Positions 1 through 6,775 of a DNA stretch of 8,235 bases are shown here, in pieces. This stretch comes from Chloroflexota bacterium (GTDB lineage: Bacteria > Chloroflexota > UBA5177 > JANWHV01). A program made the position numbers and the translations under genes. The stretch covers positions 1 to 8,235 of the forward strand of contig JANWHV010000133.1 of NCBI GenBank assembly GCA_025450255.1, written 5' to 3'. The notes under the pieces were generated by a model. The model saw only the letters and a program-made list of their open reading frames with translations. It was not told the DNA's origin and did no database searches. Within the stretch, counting starts at the first letter, position 1. Each line of letters opens with the position of its first letter.

Positions 1-1493
1 AGCGTCGTGCCGGTGTCCAGGTCACGCCCCACCACCTGAGCGGCAAGTTTTGCCGTCTCCGCCGCATCCAACGGCTGAAGGTCGATCTCCAGAACCCCGA
101 CGGTGTTCCCCAGATGCAGCAGGAAGGTGCGCATCTGGTGGTGGGCTGCCAACTCTTCGGCACGGATGGTGCCGACAACGAGCAGACGTGCTGCCGGGTC
201 GAATCGCAGCAAGAAGTGCAGCCATTCCAGGGTTTCCTGGTCACACCACTGTAGGTCGTCAATCAGGACCATGAGCGGAGGGGGTGCGGCAAGTAGCGCG
301 CGCGCCAGTGCTTCGAAGAACCGCTGGCGCTGGCCGTACTCTGCGATCGGCTCCGGGCGCGGCAATTCGCTGTGCTCAGCCAGGAGCTCGGGCAGGATGC
401 GCGCGATCTCGGTACGCCACACCGCGTCGAGTCGCGCCAGATGTGGCCGGAATCCATCGCTCCGCAGCCAGTCGGTCACGGGCGCGAGTGAGAGCTGGCC
501 TTCGGCAGCATAGGAGCGCGTCTTCGCAACTGCCGCATGTTGTTGGGCCGCCCAGGCCAGCAGCTCCTCGGCAAGGCGTGACTTGCCTATGCCCGCCTCA
601 CCGCTCACCAGCGCGAAGCGCGGTTCCCCAGCATTTGCGTGCTGCCAGGCCGTCCGCAGTTTCTCCCACTCACGCTGCCGCCCTATAAAGGCGGGCATGC
701 TCGCCAACGGCCTGCCGCGCTCCGGGGGTGCTGGGGGCTGTGCTTCCATGCGCAAGAGGCGCTCGTAGCTATCCTGGGTCGCCGGGCTTGGGTCCACGCC
801 CAGCTCGCGCTGCAAGACCGTCACGCACGTCTGGTATACGCGCAGTGCGCCTACACGATCGTTGGTCAGCGCGAGCAAGCGCATGAGCGCACGGTAGGCA
901 TCTTCGGCGAGCGGGTCGTAGCGAATCCAACCCTGGGCGTGCCGTATCGCCGCGGCATAGCCATGCTGTGCTTCGAGCAGTCGCACCAGCGCTGCAAGCG
1001 CTCCCAGATACCGCTGGCGTAGCCGCTCCCGTTCAGGCACGATCCATTCGTCATAGCAACTGGGAAGCAGATCAGCTCGATACAGGCCCACGGCTTCCTC
1101 AAGCGCGTCGCGCCACGCGCTTGGGTCACTCAGATGCTCCGCCGCATCGACCCGCGCCAGGGCGTGCCCGAACGCCGCGACGTCGAGGCTGAACGAGGCG
1201 TCTTCGCGCCAGCGCAGGGTGTGGACGTCGCCATAGAGAAAACGGTCGGCATCGGGCAGCGCACGGCGCAGTTGATGCAGCGTCTGGCGCAGGTTGTTGC
1301 GTGCCTGCATCTCAGTCGCATCAGGCCAGAACAGGTAGGCAAGATGCTGGCGGGGTTGTGGAGCGTCGCGATGCAACAGCAAGTACGCGAGGATCGAGTG
1401 CAAGCGTGCGCTGCTGAGTGCCGGCACCGGAGCATCCTCGTAGACGAGGTTGAACTCACCGAAGAGTCGTATCTGCAGGATCGGCAACGCCAC
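1..1493 (-). CDS. BTAD-domain transcriptional regulator with STAND/AAA-type ATPase (partial, 3' end beyond window)
   Basis: Large SARP/AfsR-type regulator; 497 residues are visible and the C-terminus lies outside the window. Residues 1-95 form an OmpR-like winged-helix DNA-binding domain, beginning LPILQIRLFGEF and containing the typical stretch AYLFWPDAT and NNLRQTLHQLRRAL. Residues about 102-250 are the helical BTAD domain, ending in VLQRELGVDPSPAT. An ATPase domain starts near 265 (PAFIGRQREWEKL), with Walker A GEAGIGKS at 298-305 and Walker B LMVLIDDLQW at 407-416. In this family, ligand or partner sensing by a C-terminal repeat region is coupled to ATP-dependent promoter activation; that region is not visible here. 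The start chosen is GTG at 1493 because GAGGAG (1500-1505) lies six bases upstream. An in-frame ATG at 1538 would add 15 residues but has no clear ribosome site. The target genes are unknown. The gene sits divergently beside a degraded metallo-hydrolase remnant, so its promoter must overlap that remnant. Family assignment is firm. Confidence 0.93.
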   Translation of the reverse strand, partial: MALPILQIRLFGEFNLVYEDAPVPALSSARLHSILAYLLLHRDAPQPRQHLAYLFWPDATEMQARNNLRQTLHQLRRALPDADRFLYGDVHTLRWREDASFSLDVAAFGHALARVDAAEHLSDPSAWRDALEEAVGLYRADLLPSCYDEWIVPERERLRQRYLGALAALVRLLEAQHGYAAAIRHAQGWIRYDPLAEDAYRALMRLLALTNDRVGALRVYQTCVTVLQRELGVDPSPATQDSYERLLRMEAQPPAPPERGRPLASMPAFIGRQREWEKLRTAWQHANAGEPRFALVSGEAGIGKSRLAEELLAWAAQQHAAVAKTRSYAAEGQLSLAPVTDWLRSDGFRPHLARLDAVWRTEIARILPELLAEHSELPRPEPIAEYGQRQRFFEALARALLAAPPPLMVLIDDLQWCDQETLEWLHFLLRFDPAARLLVVGTIRAEELAAHHQMRTFLLHLGNTVGVLEIDLQPLDAAETAKLAAQVVGRDLDTGTT

Positions 1494-1499
1494 AGTCGT

Positions 1500-1505
1500 C
1501 TCCTC
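1500..1505 (-). promoter_or_regulatory. Ribosome binding site deciding GTG start of BTAD regulator
   Basis: GAGGAG on the minus strand lies six bases before GTG at 1493. The competing in-frame ATG at 1538 has no purine-rich match at that distance, so GTG is preferred. Confidence 0.7.
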
Positions 1506-1567
1506 GTCACGGCGCGCGAGGTCGTGAATCGGATTCATCGAATTCGTGCGCGGCCCGGCGCGGCATC

Positions 1568-1825
1568 GTGCTCGAAGCGCCGGAATGGACCATCAAGCGG
1601 TTGGCAACAGCTGACGGCGGCCTCGACCACACCATTATGGGCTTGCCGGGAGGCCATGTGCAATGGCAGGCCGGCTCCAGCCTCGGTCTTGATGCGATCG
1701 CTACCGTTGCGCCACGGTATGTCATGCCGGGCCATTGCACCGGCTGGGCGGCGACTCATCAGGTCGCCCGCGCCATGCCCGGCGCCTTCATCGCCAACAG
1801 TGTCGGCACGACATTGCTGCTATAG
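1568..1825 (+). pseudogene. C-terminal remnant of an MBL-fold metallo-hydrolase
   Basis: An open frame of 85 codons (first possible start GTG at 1568, TAG at 1823-1825) encodes what looks like only the last part of an MBL-fold hydrolase of the 7,8-dihydropterin-6-methyl-(ribofuranosyl)aminobenzene-phosphate synthase type. The diagnostic end is PGHCTGWAATHQVARA followed by AFIANSVGTTLLL, which resembles the usual HCTGW...A...P..FV.NSVGT C-terminus of that family. Family members are about 250-300 residues and carry an N-terminal HxHxDH metal site; neither that length nor that motif is present. The GGH near residue 30 may correspond to the family GGFH, with a shortened following segment. Upstream sequence is occupied by the start of the divergent BTAD regulator, so the missing part is not nearby. 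No ribosome site is evident before GTG. It is most likely a truncated relic. A functional short protein is possible but unlikely. Recognition is from memory of the family, not a search. Confidence 0.6.
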
Positions 1826-1882
1826 ACGGCACGTCCCTGACCGTGGTTACATTGGCGGCAGTCGTGCGACGCGGCCATGCGA

Positions 1883-1887
1883 AAGGA
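1883..1887 (+). promoter_or_regulatory. Ribosome binding site for the small membrane protein
   Basis: AAGGA lies eight bases before GTG at 1896. It selects this GTG over the nearby ATG at 1877, which is in another frame and opens a non-protein-like reading frame. Confidence 0.5.
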
Positions 1888-1895
1888 CGTGCCTG

Positions 1896-2153
1896 GTGGA
1901 CGCGAAGTTGAAAGAAGTGGCGCTGCGGGTCTGTGCCTGCGCGGTGGTCGCGGCGATCGCCGCGCTGTATGGCTGGCAGGCGGCGCTCCTCTCGTTCGTC
2001 GTCTTCGTGCTCGGCTCGGCCTCCGCCCTGGTGTCGGAGCAACAGCGCCGCGTGCGCCGGCCGCGCCGCTCCCGCGCGTTGGGGCGCGAGTCAAAAGCTG
2101 GGTTGGAGCGTGGCTTCGAGCGCGAGGGGAGGAGGCGGGACATGCGCAAGTAG
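1896..2153 (+). CDS. Small two-helix membrane protein with Arg-rich tail, unknown function
   Basis: Not recognised. It is an 85-residue frame starting GTG at 1896, with AAGGA at 1883-1887 eight bases upstream. The N-terminal amphipathic piece (DAKLKE) is followed by two hydrophobic segments, about residues 8-26 (VALRVCACAVVAAIAALYG) and 28-47 (QAALLSFVVFVLGSASALVS), separated by a short GW turn. The remaining residues, 48-85, are strongly basic (repeated RR, RRPRRSR). The positive-inside rule would place both ends in the cytoplasm, with a membrane hairpin. Codon third positions are overwhelmingly G/C, as in the neighbouring genes, and the other frames here give arginine/proline-rich nonsense, which supports this frame as coding. 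It points toward the metallophosphoesterase (convergent), 108 bases away. The basic tail could bind nucleic acid or acidic lipids, but that is speculation. Confidence 0.55.
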   Translation: MDAKLKEVALRVCACAVVAAIAALYGWQAALLSFVVFVLGSASALVSEQQRRVRRPRRSRALGRESKAGLERGFEREGRRRDMRK

Positions 2154-2205
2154 CGACATGCGCGGCGGGATACCACGTCTGGGTTGATTGATGCCTGCCG
2201 CTCGT

Positions 2206-2224
2206 GGCGCCCTGGCCCAGCGCC
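2206..2224. terminator. Possible weak hairpin between convergent genes
   Basis: The arms GGCGC (2206-2210) and GCGCC (2220-2224) lie between the ends of the small membrane gene (2153) and the metallophosphoesterase (2262). The stem is only five base pairs and no T-run follows on either strand, so it is a poor intrinsic terminator. It is listed because it is the only hairpin I see in the convergent gap. Confidence 0.2.
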
Positions 2225-2261
2225 CGCAGCTAGACCGGATAGCGTTTCAGACCCGATAGAT

Positions 2262-3395
2262 CTAATGCACCGTGTGCGCGGCGAGATCCAGGTTAAAGGT
2301 ATCCAGCAGCACGGCCGGATCGCCCCAGGCTTCCTGCGGCCGCGGCACGGTGAAATATTCGCCGATCAGAGTCCGGGCCGATATTGTCAGGCGCATATAG
2401 CCGTGCCGGTTGTCGCAGTAGCTGTTCAGGGTGAGGTCAGTTTGCGGTATTGCCAGCGGCAGCGGTATGGGGTATCCGTAGTCCCTGGTCATGTAGTGCA
2501 GGTTCCAGTAGCCACCGGCGCCGGCGACGATATAGGGAACGGCGCGACCAGTAATCGGACGCGTGAACCGCTGGTAGTTATGCACGTGGGCGGAGAAGAC
2601 CAGATCGGGGACGCGGCCCGTCGCGCTGAACGCGTCGTCCAGCAGCGTGCCCATGTAGGTGCTTGCGCCGTGGTGCTGATCGAGCGAGTAGATCGGATGG
2701 TGCGTGGCCACGATCAGCGCCTTCGTGGCTGGCGCAGTCCGTAGCTCGTCGTGGAACAAGGCGATCTGGGTGTCGTCCAGTTGACCGCCCTCGGGCACGT
2801 TGGTATAGAGGCCGACAATGGTGGCGAATGGAGTCTCCAGCGTGAAATAGACGTTCGGCTGAGTCATGGCGTCGCGCGCCACGTCGCCTGCTTCCGGCGT
2901 GATCACCGGAGTGGGGGCGCAGAAGTTGCGCGTGAAGGCGGCCAGTGACGCGGGCGCGGGGCCGGGATTCGCGGGGTCCGGCGGGGCAATGTCGCCATCG
3001 TGGTTGCCTGGGATGGCCACGATGGGAGCCGGATAGTGGGCATATGGCTCGTAGAATTGCGGATAATATTCGCGGGCCTCGCCGTAGTAATAGATGACGT
3101 CGCCCAGGTGAAAGAACAGGGCGGGACGGGCGGCGAGATCCGGCGCCGCGAAGTCGCTCACCATGTGGTTGGCGACAATTTGCTGGGCCTGCGGCGCCTT
3201 CACGCCTCCGGTGTCGCCCGCGACGTGCAGCACCAGTTGTCCGGACGCGGCGATCGCCTGGATCTGATCGCCGCCGATCAGCGACTCAAGCGCCAGATGA
3301 TAGGGTGGCGCGCCGGTCGGCGCCGGCAAGGGCTGGAAGACCTGGCCACTCTGAAGGCCGGAAAAACGTCGCGCTGGGCTGGATTGCAATGCCAT
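2262..3395 (-). CDS. Purple-acid-phosphatase-like metallophosphoesterase
   Basis: Calcineurin-like phosphoesterase of 377 residues, predicted to hydrolyse phosphomonoesters or diesters with a dinuclear metal centre. The motifs run in the order expected for purple acid phosphatases: GDTG (D61), GDVIY (D99 and Y102), GNHD (N131), VATH (H232) and AHVHNYQR (H270, H272). All seven metal-ligand positions are therefore present, including the tyrosine that distinguishes purple acid phosphatases from plain calcineurin-like enzymes. The last motif has Ala instead of the usual Gly before the first His. Unlike typical family members, there is no N-terminal signal peptide and no fibronectin-like N-terminal domain; the N-terminus (MALQSSPARR) is polar. 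The start ATG at 3395 has GGGAGG (3402-3407) six bases upstream. It lies 189 bases downstream of the exporter operon on the same strand and may have its own promoter in that gap. The real substrate cannot be read from sequence. Confidence 0.95.
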   Translation of the reverse strand: MALQSSPARRFSGLQSGQVFQPLPAPTGAPPYHLALESLIGGDQIQAIAASGQLVLHVAGDTGGVKAPQAQQIVANHMVSDFAAPDLAARPALFFHLGDVIYYYGEAREYYPQFYEPYAHYPAPIVAIPGNHDGDIAPPDPANPGPAPASLAAFTRNFCAPTPVITPEAGDVARDAMTQPNVYFTLETPFATIVGLYTNVPEGGQLDDTQIALFHDELRTAPATKALIVATHHPIYSLDQHHGASTYMGTLLDDAFSATGRVPDLVFSAHVHNYQRFTRPITGRAVPYIVAGAGGYWNLHYMTRDYGYPIPLPLAIPQTDLTLNSYCDNRHGYMRLTISARTLIGEYFTVPRPQEAWGDPAVLLDTFNLDLAAHTVH

Positions 3396-3401
3396 GTGCC
3401 G

Positions 3402-3407
3402 CCTCCC
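3402..3407 (-). promoter_or_regulatory. Ribosome binding site of the metallophosphoesterase
   Basis: GGGAGG on the minus strand lies six bases before ATG at 3395. It is a strong match and fixes this start. Confidence 0.75.
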
Positions 3408-3431
3408 TGGAGGTGCGGGTTGAAGCCGATT

Positions 3432-3448
3432 GGCTAGCGGCGCTAGCC
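3432..3448. repeat. Perfect inverted repeat in the metallophosphoesterase leader
   Basis: GGCTAGC, a three-base loop GGC, then GCTAGCC: a perfect seven-base-pair stem starting 37 bases upstream of ATG at 3395. No T-run follows on either strand, so it is not a classic terminator. It could be an mRNA leader hairpin or a palindromic operator for a dimeric regulator. Confidence 0.6.
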
Positions 3449-3497
3449 GCGTGCCCGCCGTTCCCTTCGAGCATAACGCACCGTGGCAAGCCCCTCG

Positions 3498-3535
3498 ATC
3501 GCCTTTAACACTCCCCTGCGGTTGCTGAAGGCGAT
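3498..3535. repeat. Spaced inverted repeat in the non-coding gap
   Basis: ATCGCCTT (3498-3505) and AAGGCGAT (3528-3535) are perfect eight-base inverted arms separated by 22 bases. They lie between the end of the anchored protein gene (3585) and the metallophosphoesterase start. The long loop and the absence of a T-run argue against an intrinsic terminator. An operator with two half-sites about three helical turns apart is possible, but chance occurrence cannot be excluded. Confidence 0.35.
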
Positions 3536-3584
3536 GCGTACTATCGTAAGTGTTTTTGACAGATTGTGACGACGGCCGATACGT

Positions 3585-4661
3585 TCAGTTCCCCCCACCG
3601 TTACCACCGAAGCCACCGCCTCCATTGCCACCGCCCCCACCGTTCCCGCCGAAGCCGCCTCCTGCTCCCACGCGCCGCGCCGGCGGCGTGGTAAGCGACG
3701 CCACGAGTCCGGACGCCGTCGTCGCCACCATGTTCTGGGCGGTGGCCGACTTGCCGCTGGAGGCTTCATGGACGCTGACCATTGCCCCGGCCGGGATTTT
3801 GCTGCTCCGAACGGAGTCAAGCTTATATATTGACGTACTGGACGATAGCGATACCGCGAAGGCGCGGCCCGTGCTGGTCCGCAGGTTCAGCGTGCCGTTG
3901 CTGACGGACGCAACCGTGCCGGCAGGCGAGAAGCGGAAGCCGCCCGCGGCACCGGCCGCTGCCGCTTGTGCCTGCTTCACGAAGCCGTAGAGCTGGCCGG
4001 CGGCGGGAGCAATGGTCACGCTGTCGGCGGTGAAGCCCTGGCCCTGGGCGCCGCCCGGCTGCAAGCTGACGGTGACGCGCTGTCCGGCGGCAAGCGCCGA
4101 TGCCGCCACCTTGTCTGCCACATAATAGGCAGTCGACCCGGTGGCATTAATCGTGACTGGCGAGCCTTGAGCCGGCTTGATGGTAATGACCGCGGAGGCG
4201 GCGCTGATCAGGCTGCCGCTCAGGTCCGTTCCGCCCGCCGCGGTGGTGGTTGCCGAAGATTGTCCGGCCGCGGGCGTGGCAGCAGGCGCTCTGGATCCGG
4301 AGCCCGACGCGCTGGAGTTTGTCGACGTTGTGCTGGGCGTCTGGTTCGACCCGCCGGCGGTCGACGCCGGCGATTGGCTATTGCTCGTGGCGCCCGCAGC
4401 GGCCGCGTTACTGCCGCCGGGCGGCGTTGCCAGGGCTAACGCGGCCGCTACCTGTGAGCCGCCCGACGAGAAGTTGCCGAAGAAGCTCGTTCCGGCGGCC
4501 CCGGCGCCGCTTGTTCTGGTGCGGGCCTGAGGGGTGTACTGGCTGAAGAGCGGTTGGTCAATGTTGTTCTGGTAGACACGACCGCCATAGAACGACAGGC
4601 CGCCGACCGCGAGAAACAGGATGACCACGACGGCGCCCTTCCGGCTTACGAGACTTTGCAT
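3585..4661 (-). CDS. Membrane-anchored extracytoplasmic protein with two DUF5666-like domains and a glycine-rich tail
   Basis: A 358-residue protein with one N-terminal membrane helix at about 10-27 (preceded by Arg and Lys, followed by the GGRVY type of motif), so the bulk is outside the cytoplasm. Residues about 45-145 are a Ser/Thr/Ala/Gly-rich flexible linker. Two similar beta-rich domains follow, about 147-222 and 244-317. Each starts with a Gly-x-[LV]-x-S strand, continues through a Ser/Thr-Xaa-Tyr strand, an [IL]-x-AG-x-x-V-[ST]-V strand and a TA[DQ] strand, and ends near a Gly. This layout resembles DUF5666-type proteins with an N-terminal anchor. The last 27 residues are almost all Gly with Phe and Asn. 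ATG at 4661 has GGAG at 4671-4674, nine bases upstream. It is the fourth gene of the exporter operon, 21 bases after the permease stop, which suggests an accessory role in that complex. No catalytic motif is visible. The DUF5666 link is from remembered family patterns. Confidence 0.85.
   Translation of the reverse strand: MQSLVSRKGAVVVILFLAVGGLSFYGGRVYQNNIDQPLFSQYTPQARTRTSGAGAAGTSFFGNFSSGGSQVAAALALATPPGGSNAAAAGATSNSQSPASTAGGSNQTPSTTSTNSSASGSGSRAPAATPAAGQSSATTTAAGGTDLSGSLISAASAVITIKPAQGSPVTINATGSTAYYVADKVAASALAAGQRVTVSLQPGGAQGQGFTADSVTIAPAAGQLYGFVKQAQAAAAGAAGGFRFSPAGTVASVSNGTLNLRTSTGRAFAVSLSSSTSIYKLDSVRSSKIPAGAMVSVHEASSGKSATAQNMVATTASGLVASLTTPPARRVGAGGGFGGNGGGGGNGGGGFGGNGGGN
3588..3668 (-). 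repeat. Glycine-rich tail-coding repeat of the anchored protein
   Basis: Codons for residues 332-358 encode short repeats of GGGFGGN and GGNGGGG type, made of GGT/GGC/GGA triplets. A near-identical tail style closes the adaptor gene of the same operon. Confidence 0.85.
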
Positions 4662-4670
4662 GGCTTGGTG

Positions 4671-4674
4671 CTCC
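4671..4674 (-). promoter_or_regulatory. Ribosome binding site of the anchored DUF5666-like protein
   Basis: GGAG on the minus strand lies nine bases before ATG at 4661, inside the 21-base gap after the permease stop. Confidence 0.55.
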
Positions 4675-4682
4675 GCTGAGGA

Positions 4683-5996
4683 CTATTCATAGCGTAATGC
4701 CGGGATGGGATCGAGCGCCGCCGCGCGGCTGGCGGGATAGCTGCCGAAGAACAGGCCGATTACCAGCGAGACGCCGAACGCAAGCAGTACGGAGTTGCTG
4801 GTGATCACGGGGGGTGAGGACGCGAAACCGCTGGCCCCGGTGTCGAGGTGCGTCAGCAGCCAGGCGACGACGAAGCTCAGGCCGACCCCTATCGCGCCGC
4901 CGGTGGCGCTAATCAGCATTGCCTCCACGAGAAACTGCGTGAGTATGTCGATCTTCCGCGCCCCCACCGCCTTGCGTAAACCGATCTCGCGCGTCCGCTC
5001 GGTTACGGTCACCAACATGATGTTCATGATGCCAATGCCGGCAACCATCAGCGAACAGGCCGAGACACCCGCCAATAGGGTCGTGAGAGCGCCGGACACG
5101 TTGGAGGCAGTCTGCTGGATCGACGTTTGGCTGAAAAAAGAAAAGTCGTCGGCCTGCGTGAAGGTGAGACGATGCCGCCCGCGCAGGAAAGTCTCCACTT
5201 CAGCCTGGGCCGCGTTGGTGGTGTCCGCGCGGGTCGCCACGACGTCGATGAGCGATAGGGGCGCCTGGCCGGCAGATTGGTGCGGCAGCACGAACTCCTC
5301 GGTGGTAAGCGGGATATAGATCGTGTCGTCCTGATTTCGACCGCCGCCGCCGCCCTTGGCCACCATGGTGCCAATCACCTGAAATGGGATGCCGCTCAGC
5401 GTGATCGTCTCGCCGACCGGGTCAGGCTGGTTAGGGAATAACGTGGTAAGCACCGTGGCGCCCAGGGCCACGACCTGTGCCTGCGCCATGACATCTTGCG
5501 TGGTGATGAAGCGGCCACTGGCTAGTTGGTAGTTACGCGCCGTAAGGTATTCGGGGGTTACGCCGTCCGCCGAGGTGGAGGTATTCTGCGTGCCGGCCAC
5601 GACCTGTACGGTCGTATTGGCCTCGGGCGCCACCAGGCTCACATCGGGGAGGTCGCTACCCGGGCCGGCGTCGTCGGCCATGGCCTGGGCATCGGCCGCG
5701 GTGAGTGTCGACCCGGAGCCCGCGCCGCCGCGCACGCCGCCGGTGTTCGTCGCGCCCGGCTGCACCTGGACCAGGTTGGTGCCCAGGGCGCTGAGCTGAG
5801 CCGTCACCTGCGCGGTAGAGCCGTTGCCGATGCCGACCGCGACGATCACCGAGGCCACGCCAATGATCATGCCGAGCAGCGTCAACGCGGTGCGCGCCTT
5901 ATTGGTCAAAATACCGGCTACCGCGATGCTCACGGTCGAGCCTAGCCGGCCGAACACATTAGCGCCTGGCGCTGAAGGCAGTGCGGCGCGATTCAC
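4683..5996 (-). CDS. MacB-like ABC transporter permease (FtsX family)
   Basis: Permease of 437 residues with the MacB/LolCE mechanotransmission layout. A first membrane helix at about 36-56 follows the typical N-terminal stretch NKARTALTLLGMIIGVASV. A large extracytoplasmic MacB core domain spans about 58-300. Three C-terminal helices lie at about 304-330, 355-382 and 402-420. The cytoplasmic coupling segment ERTREIGLRKAVGA (333-346) and the C-terminal end PASRAAALDPIPALRYE are hallmarks of the family. It pairs with the separate ATPase encoded just upstream, as is usual outside Proteobacteria, where MacB is often a fusion. The start is GTG at 5996, which overlaps the ATPase stop in a four-base GTGA junction. 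AAGGGAG (6003-6009) lies six bases upstream, so translation is probably coupled. Family role: converting ATP-driven motion in the membrane into conformational work on the extracytoplasmic side. The substrate is not identifiable. Confidence 0.97.
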   Translation of the reverse strand: MNRAALPSAPGANVFGRLGSTVSIAVAGILTNKARTALTLLGMIIGVASVIVAVGIGNGSTAQVTAQLSALGTNLVQVQPGATNTGGVRGGAGSGSTLTAADAQAMADDAGPGSDLPDVSLVAPEANTTVQVVAGTQNTSTSADGVTPEYLTARNYQLASGRFITTQDVMAQAQVVALGATVLTTLFPNQPDPVGETITLSGIPFQVIGTMVAKGGGGGRNQDDTIYIPLTTEEFVLPHQSAGQAPLSLIDVVATRADTTNAAQAEVETFLRGRHRLTFTQADDFSFFSQTSIQQTASNVSGALTTLLAGVSACSLMVAGIGIMNIMLVTVTERTREIGLRKAVGARKIDILTQFLVEAMLISATGGAIGVGLSFVVAWLLTHLDTGASGFASSPPVITSNSVLLAFGVSLVIGLFFGSYPASRAAALDPIPALRYE

Positions 5997-6775
5997 GTGC
6001 CGCTCCCTTCCATGACATCCGCGATTGGCGGCGGCTGCGGGGCGGCGGACGGTTGCTCGGCGTGTGTTCCGGCTCGCGCCTCGCGCGCTACGTCGCCGAT
6101 CACCATGCCGTCGCGCATGCGGACCACGCGCCGAGCGTAGCCGGCAATATCCTCCTCGTGCGTGACCAGCACGACCGTCAAGCCCTGCCGATTCAGGGTC
6201 TGAAGGAGGGTCATGATCTCGGCGCTGACCTGTGAGTCCAGGTTACCGGTGGGCTCGTCCGCCAGAATCAACGACGGGTTGGTGACGAGCGACCGCGCCA
6301 CGGCGACCCGCTGCTGCTGCCCACCGGAAAGCTGGCTGGGCTGGTGCGACAAGCGCTGGCCAAGGCCCACCTGCTCGAGGGTCCGGCGCGCGCGCGCGGC
6401 GCGCTGGCGGGCCGGGACTCCGGCGTAGAGCAATGGCAGCTCCACGTTCTTCAGGGCGTTGGTACGGCGAAGCAGGTTAAACGATTGAAAGACGAAGCCG
6501 ATGGTGCGATTGCGCAACACGGCCTGCTCGTCGTCGCGCAGCGTCGCCACCTCGCGCCCCGACAGGAAATACTGGCCGGAGGTTGGCCGGTCGAGGCAGC
6601 CGAGAATGTTCATCATGGTCGACTTGCCGCTGCCCGAAGCGCCCATGATGGCCACGAATTCGCCGGAATGGATGATCAGGTCGACGCCGCGGAGCGCGTG
6701 TACCGTCTGGTCTCCCATCACGTACCGCTTGGTGATCAGGCGCATGTCGATGAGTGGGCGTGGCTGAGGTTGCAT
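5993..6775 (-). CDS. MacB/LolD-like ABC transporter ATP-binding protein
   Basis: Nucleotide-binding subunit of 260 residues. Walker [10 protein letters not shown] is at 45-53, the Q-loop glutamine at 97 (FVFQSFNLL), the signature LSGGQQQR at 149-156, Walker B with the D-loop [12 protein letters not shown] at 169-180, and the switch histidine at 206 (VTHEED). All catalytic residues are present. The DEPTGNLDS wording and the [19 protein letters not shown] helical region are typical of the LolD/MacB subgroup, which partners FtsX-type permeases. The start is taken as ATG at 6775, sharing its A with the adaptor stop (TGATG). A start 14 codons earlier would run back into the adaptor gene and add only a basic stretch with no family counterpart. 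After about residue 226 there is an Ala/Pro-rich tail of some 30 residues, longer than in many relatives. The gene is almost certainly translated by coupling with its neighbours. Confidence 0.98.
   Translation of the reverse strand: MQPQPRPLIDMRLITKRYVMGDQTVHALRGVDLIIHSGEFVAIMGASGSGKSTMMNILGCLDRPTSGQYFLSGREVATLRDDEQAVLRNRTIGFVFQSFNLLRRTNALKNVELPLLYAGVPARQRAARARRTLEQVGLGQRLSHQPSQLSGGQQQRVAVARSLVTNPSLILADEPTGNLDSQVSAEIMTLLQTLNRQGLTVVLVTHEEDIAGYARRVVRMRDGMVIGDVAREARAGTHAEQPSAAPQPPPIADVMEGSGT
6003..6009 (-). promoter_or_regulatory. Ribosome binding site of the permease, inside the ATPase gene
   Basis: AAGGGAG on the minus strand lies six bases before GTG at 5996 and is embedded in the last codons of the ATPase. 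It supports the GTG start and the GTGA overlap. Confidence 0.7.

Noticed and set aside
1134..2153. Long plus-strand open frame of 339 codons
   Set aside because: Its first part is antisense to the clear BTAD gene and has no protein-like composition. Only the last 85 codons, after GTG at 1896, look like a real small gene.
3396..3584. Sigma-70 promoter for the phosphoesterase on the minus strand
   Set aside because: Candidates such as TACGAT and TATGCT lack an acceptable -35 at 16-18 bases, so I do not call a promoter.
3556..3585. Perfect TTGACA on the plus strand resembling a -35 box
   Set aside because: The best hexamer 17-18 bases downstream (ATACGT or TACGTT) is a poor -10, and there is no plus-strand gene after it. 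An antisense RNA is conceivable but unsupported.
3550..3990. Proline-rich plus-strand frame opposite the anchored protein
   Set aside because: The poly-Pro run is the reverse complement of Gly codons, and the frame has no ribosome site or domain.
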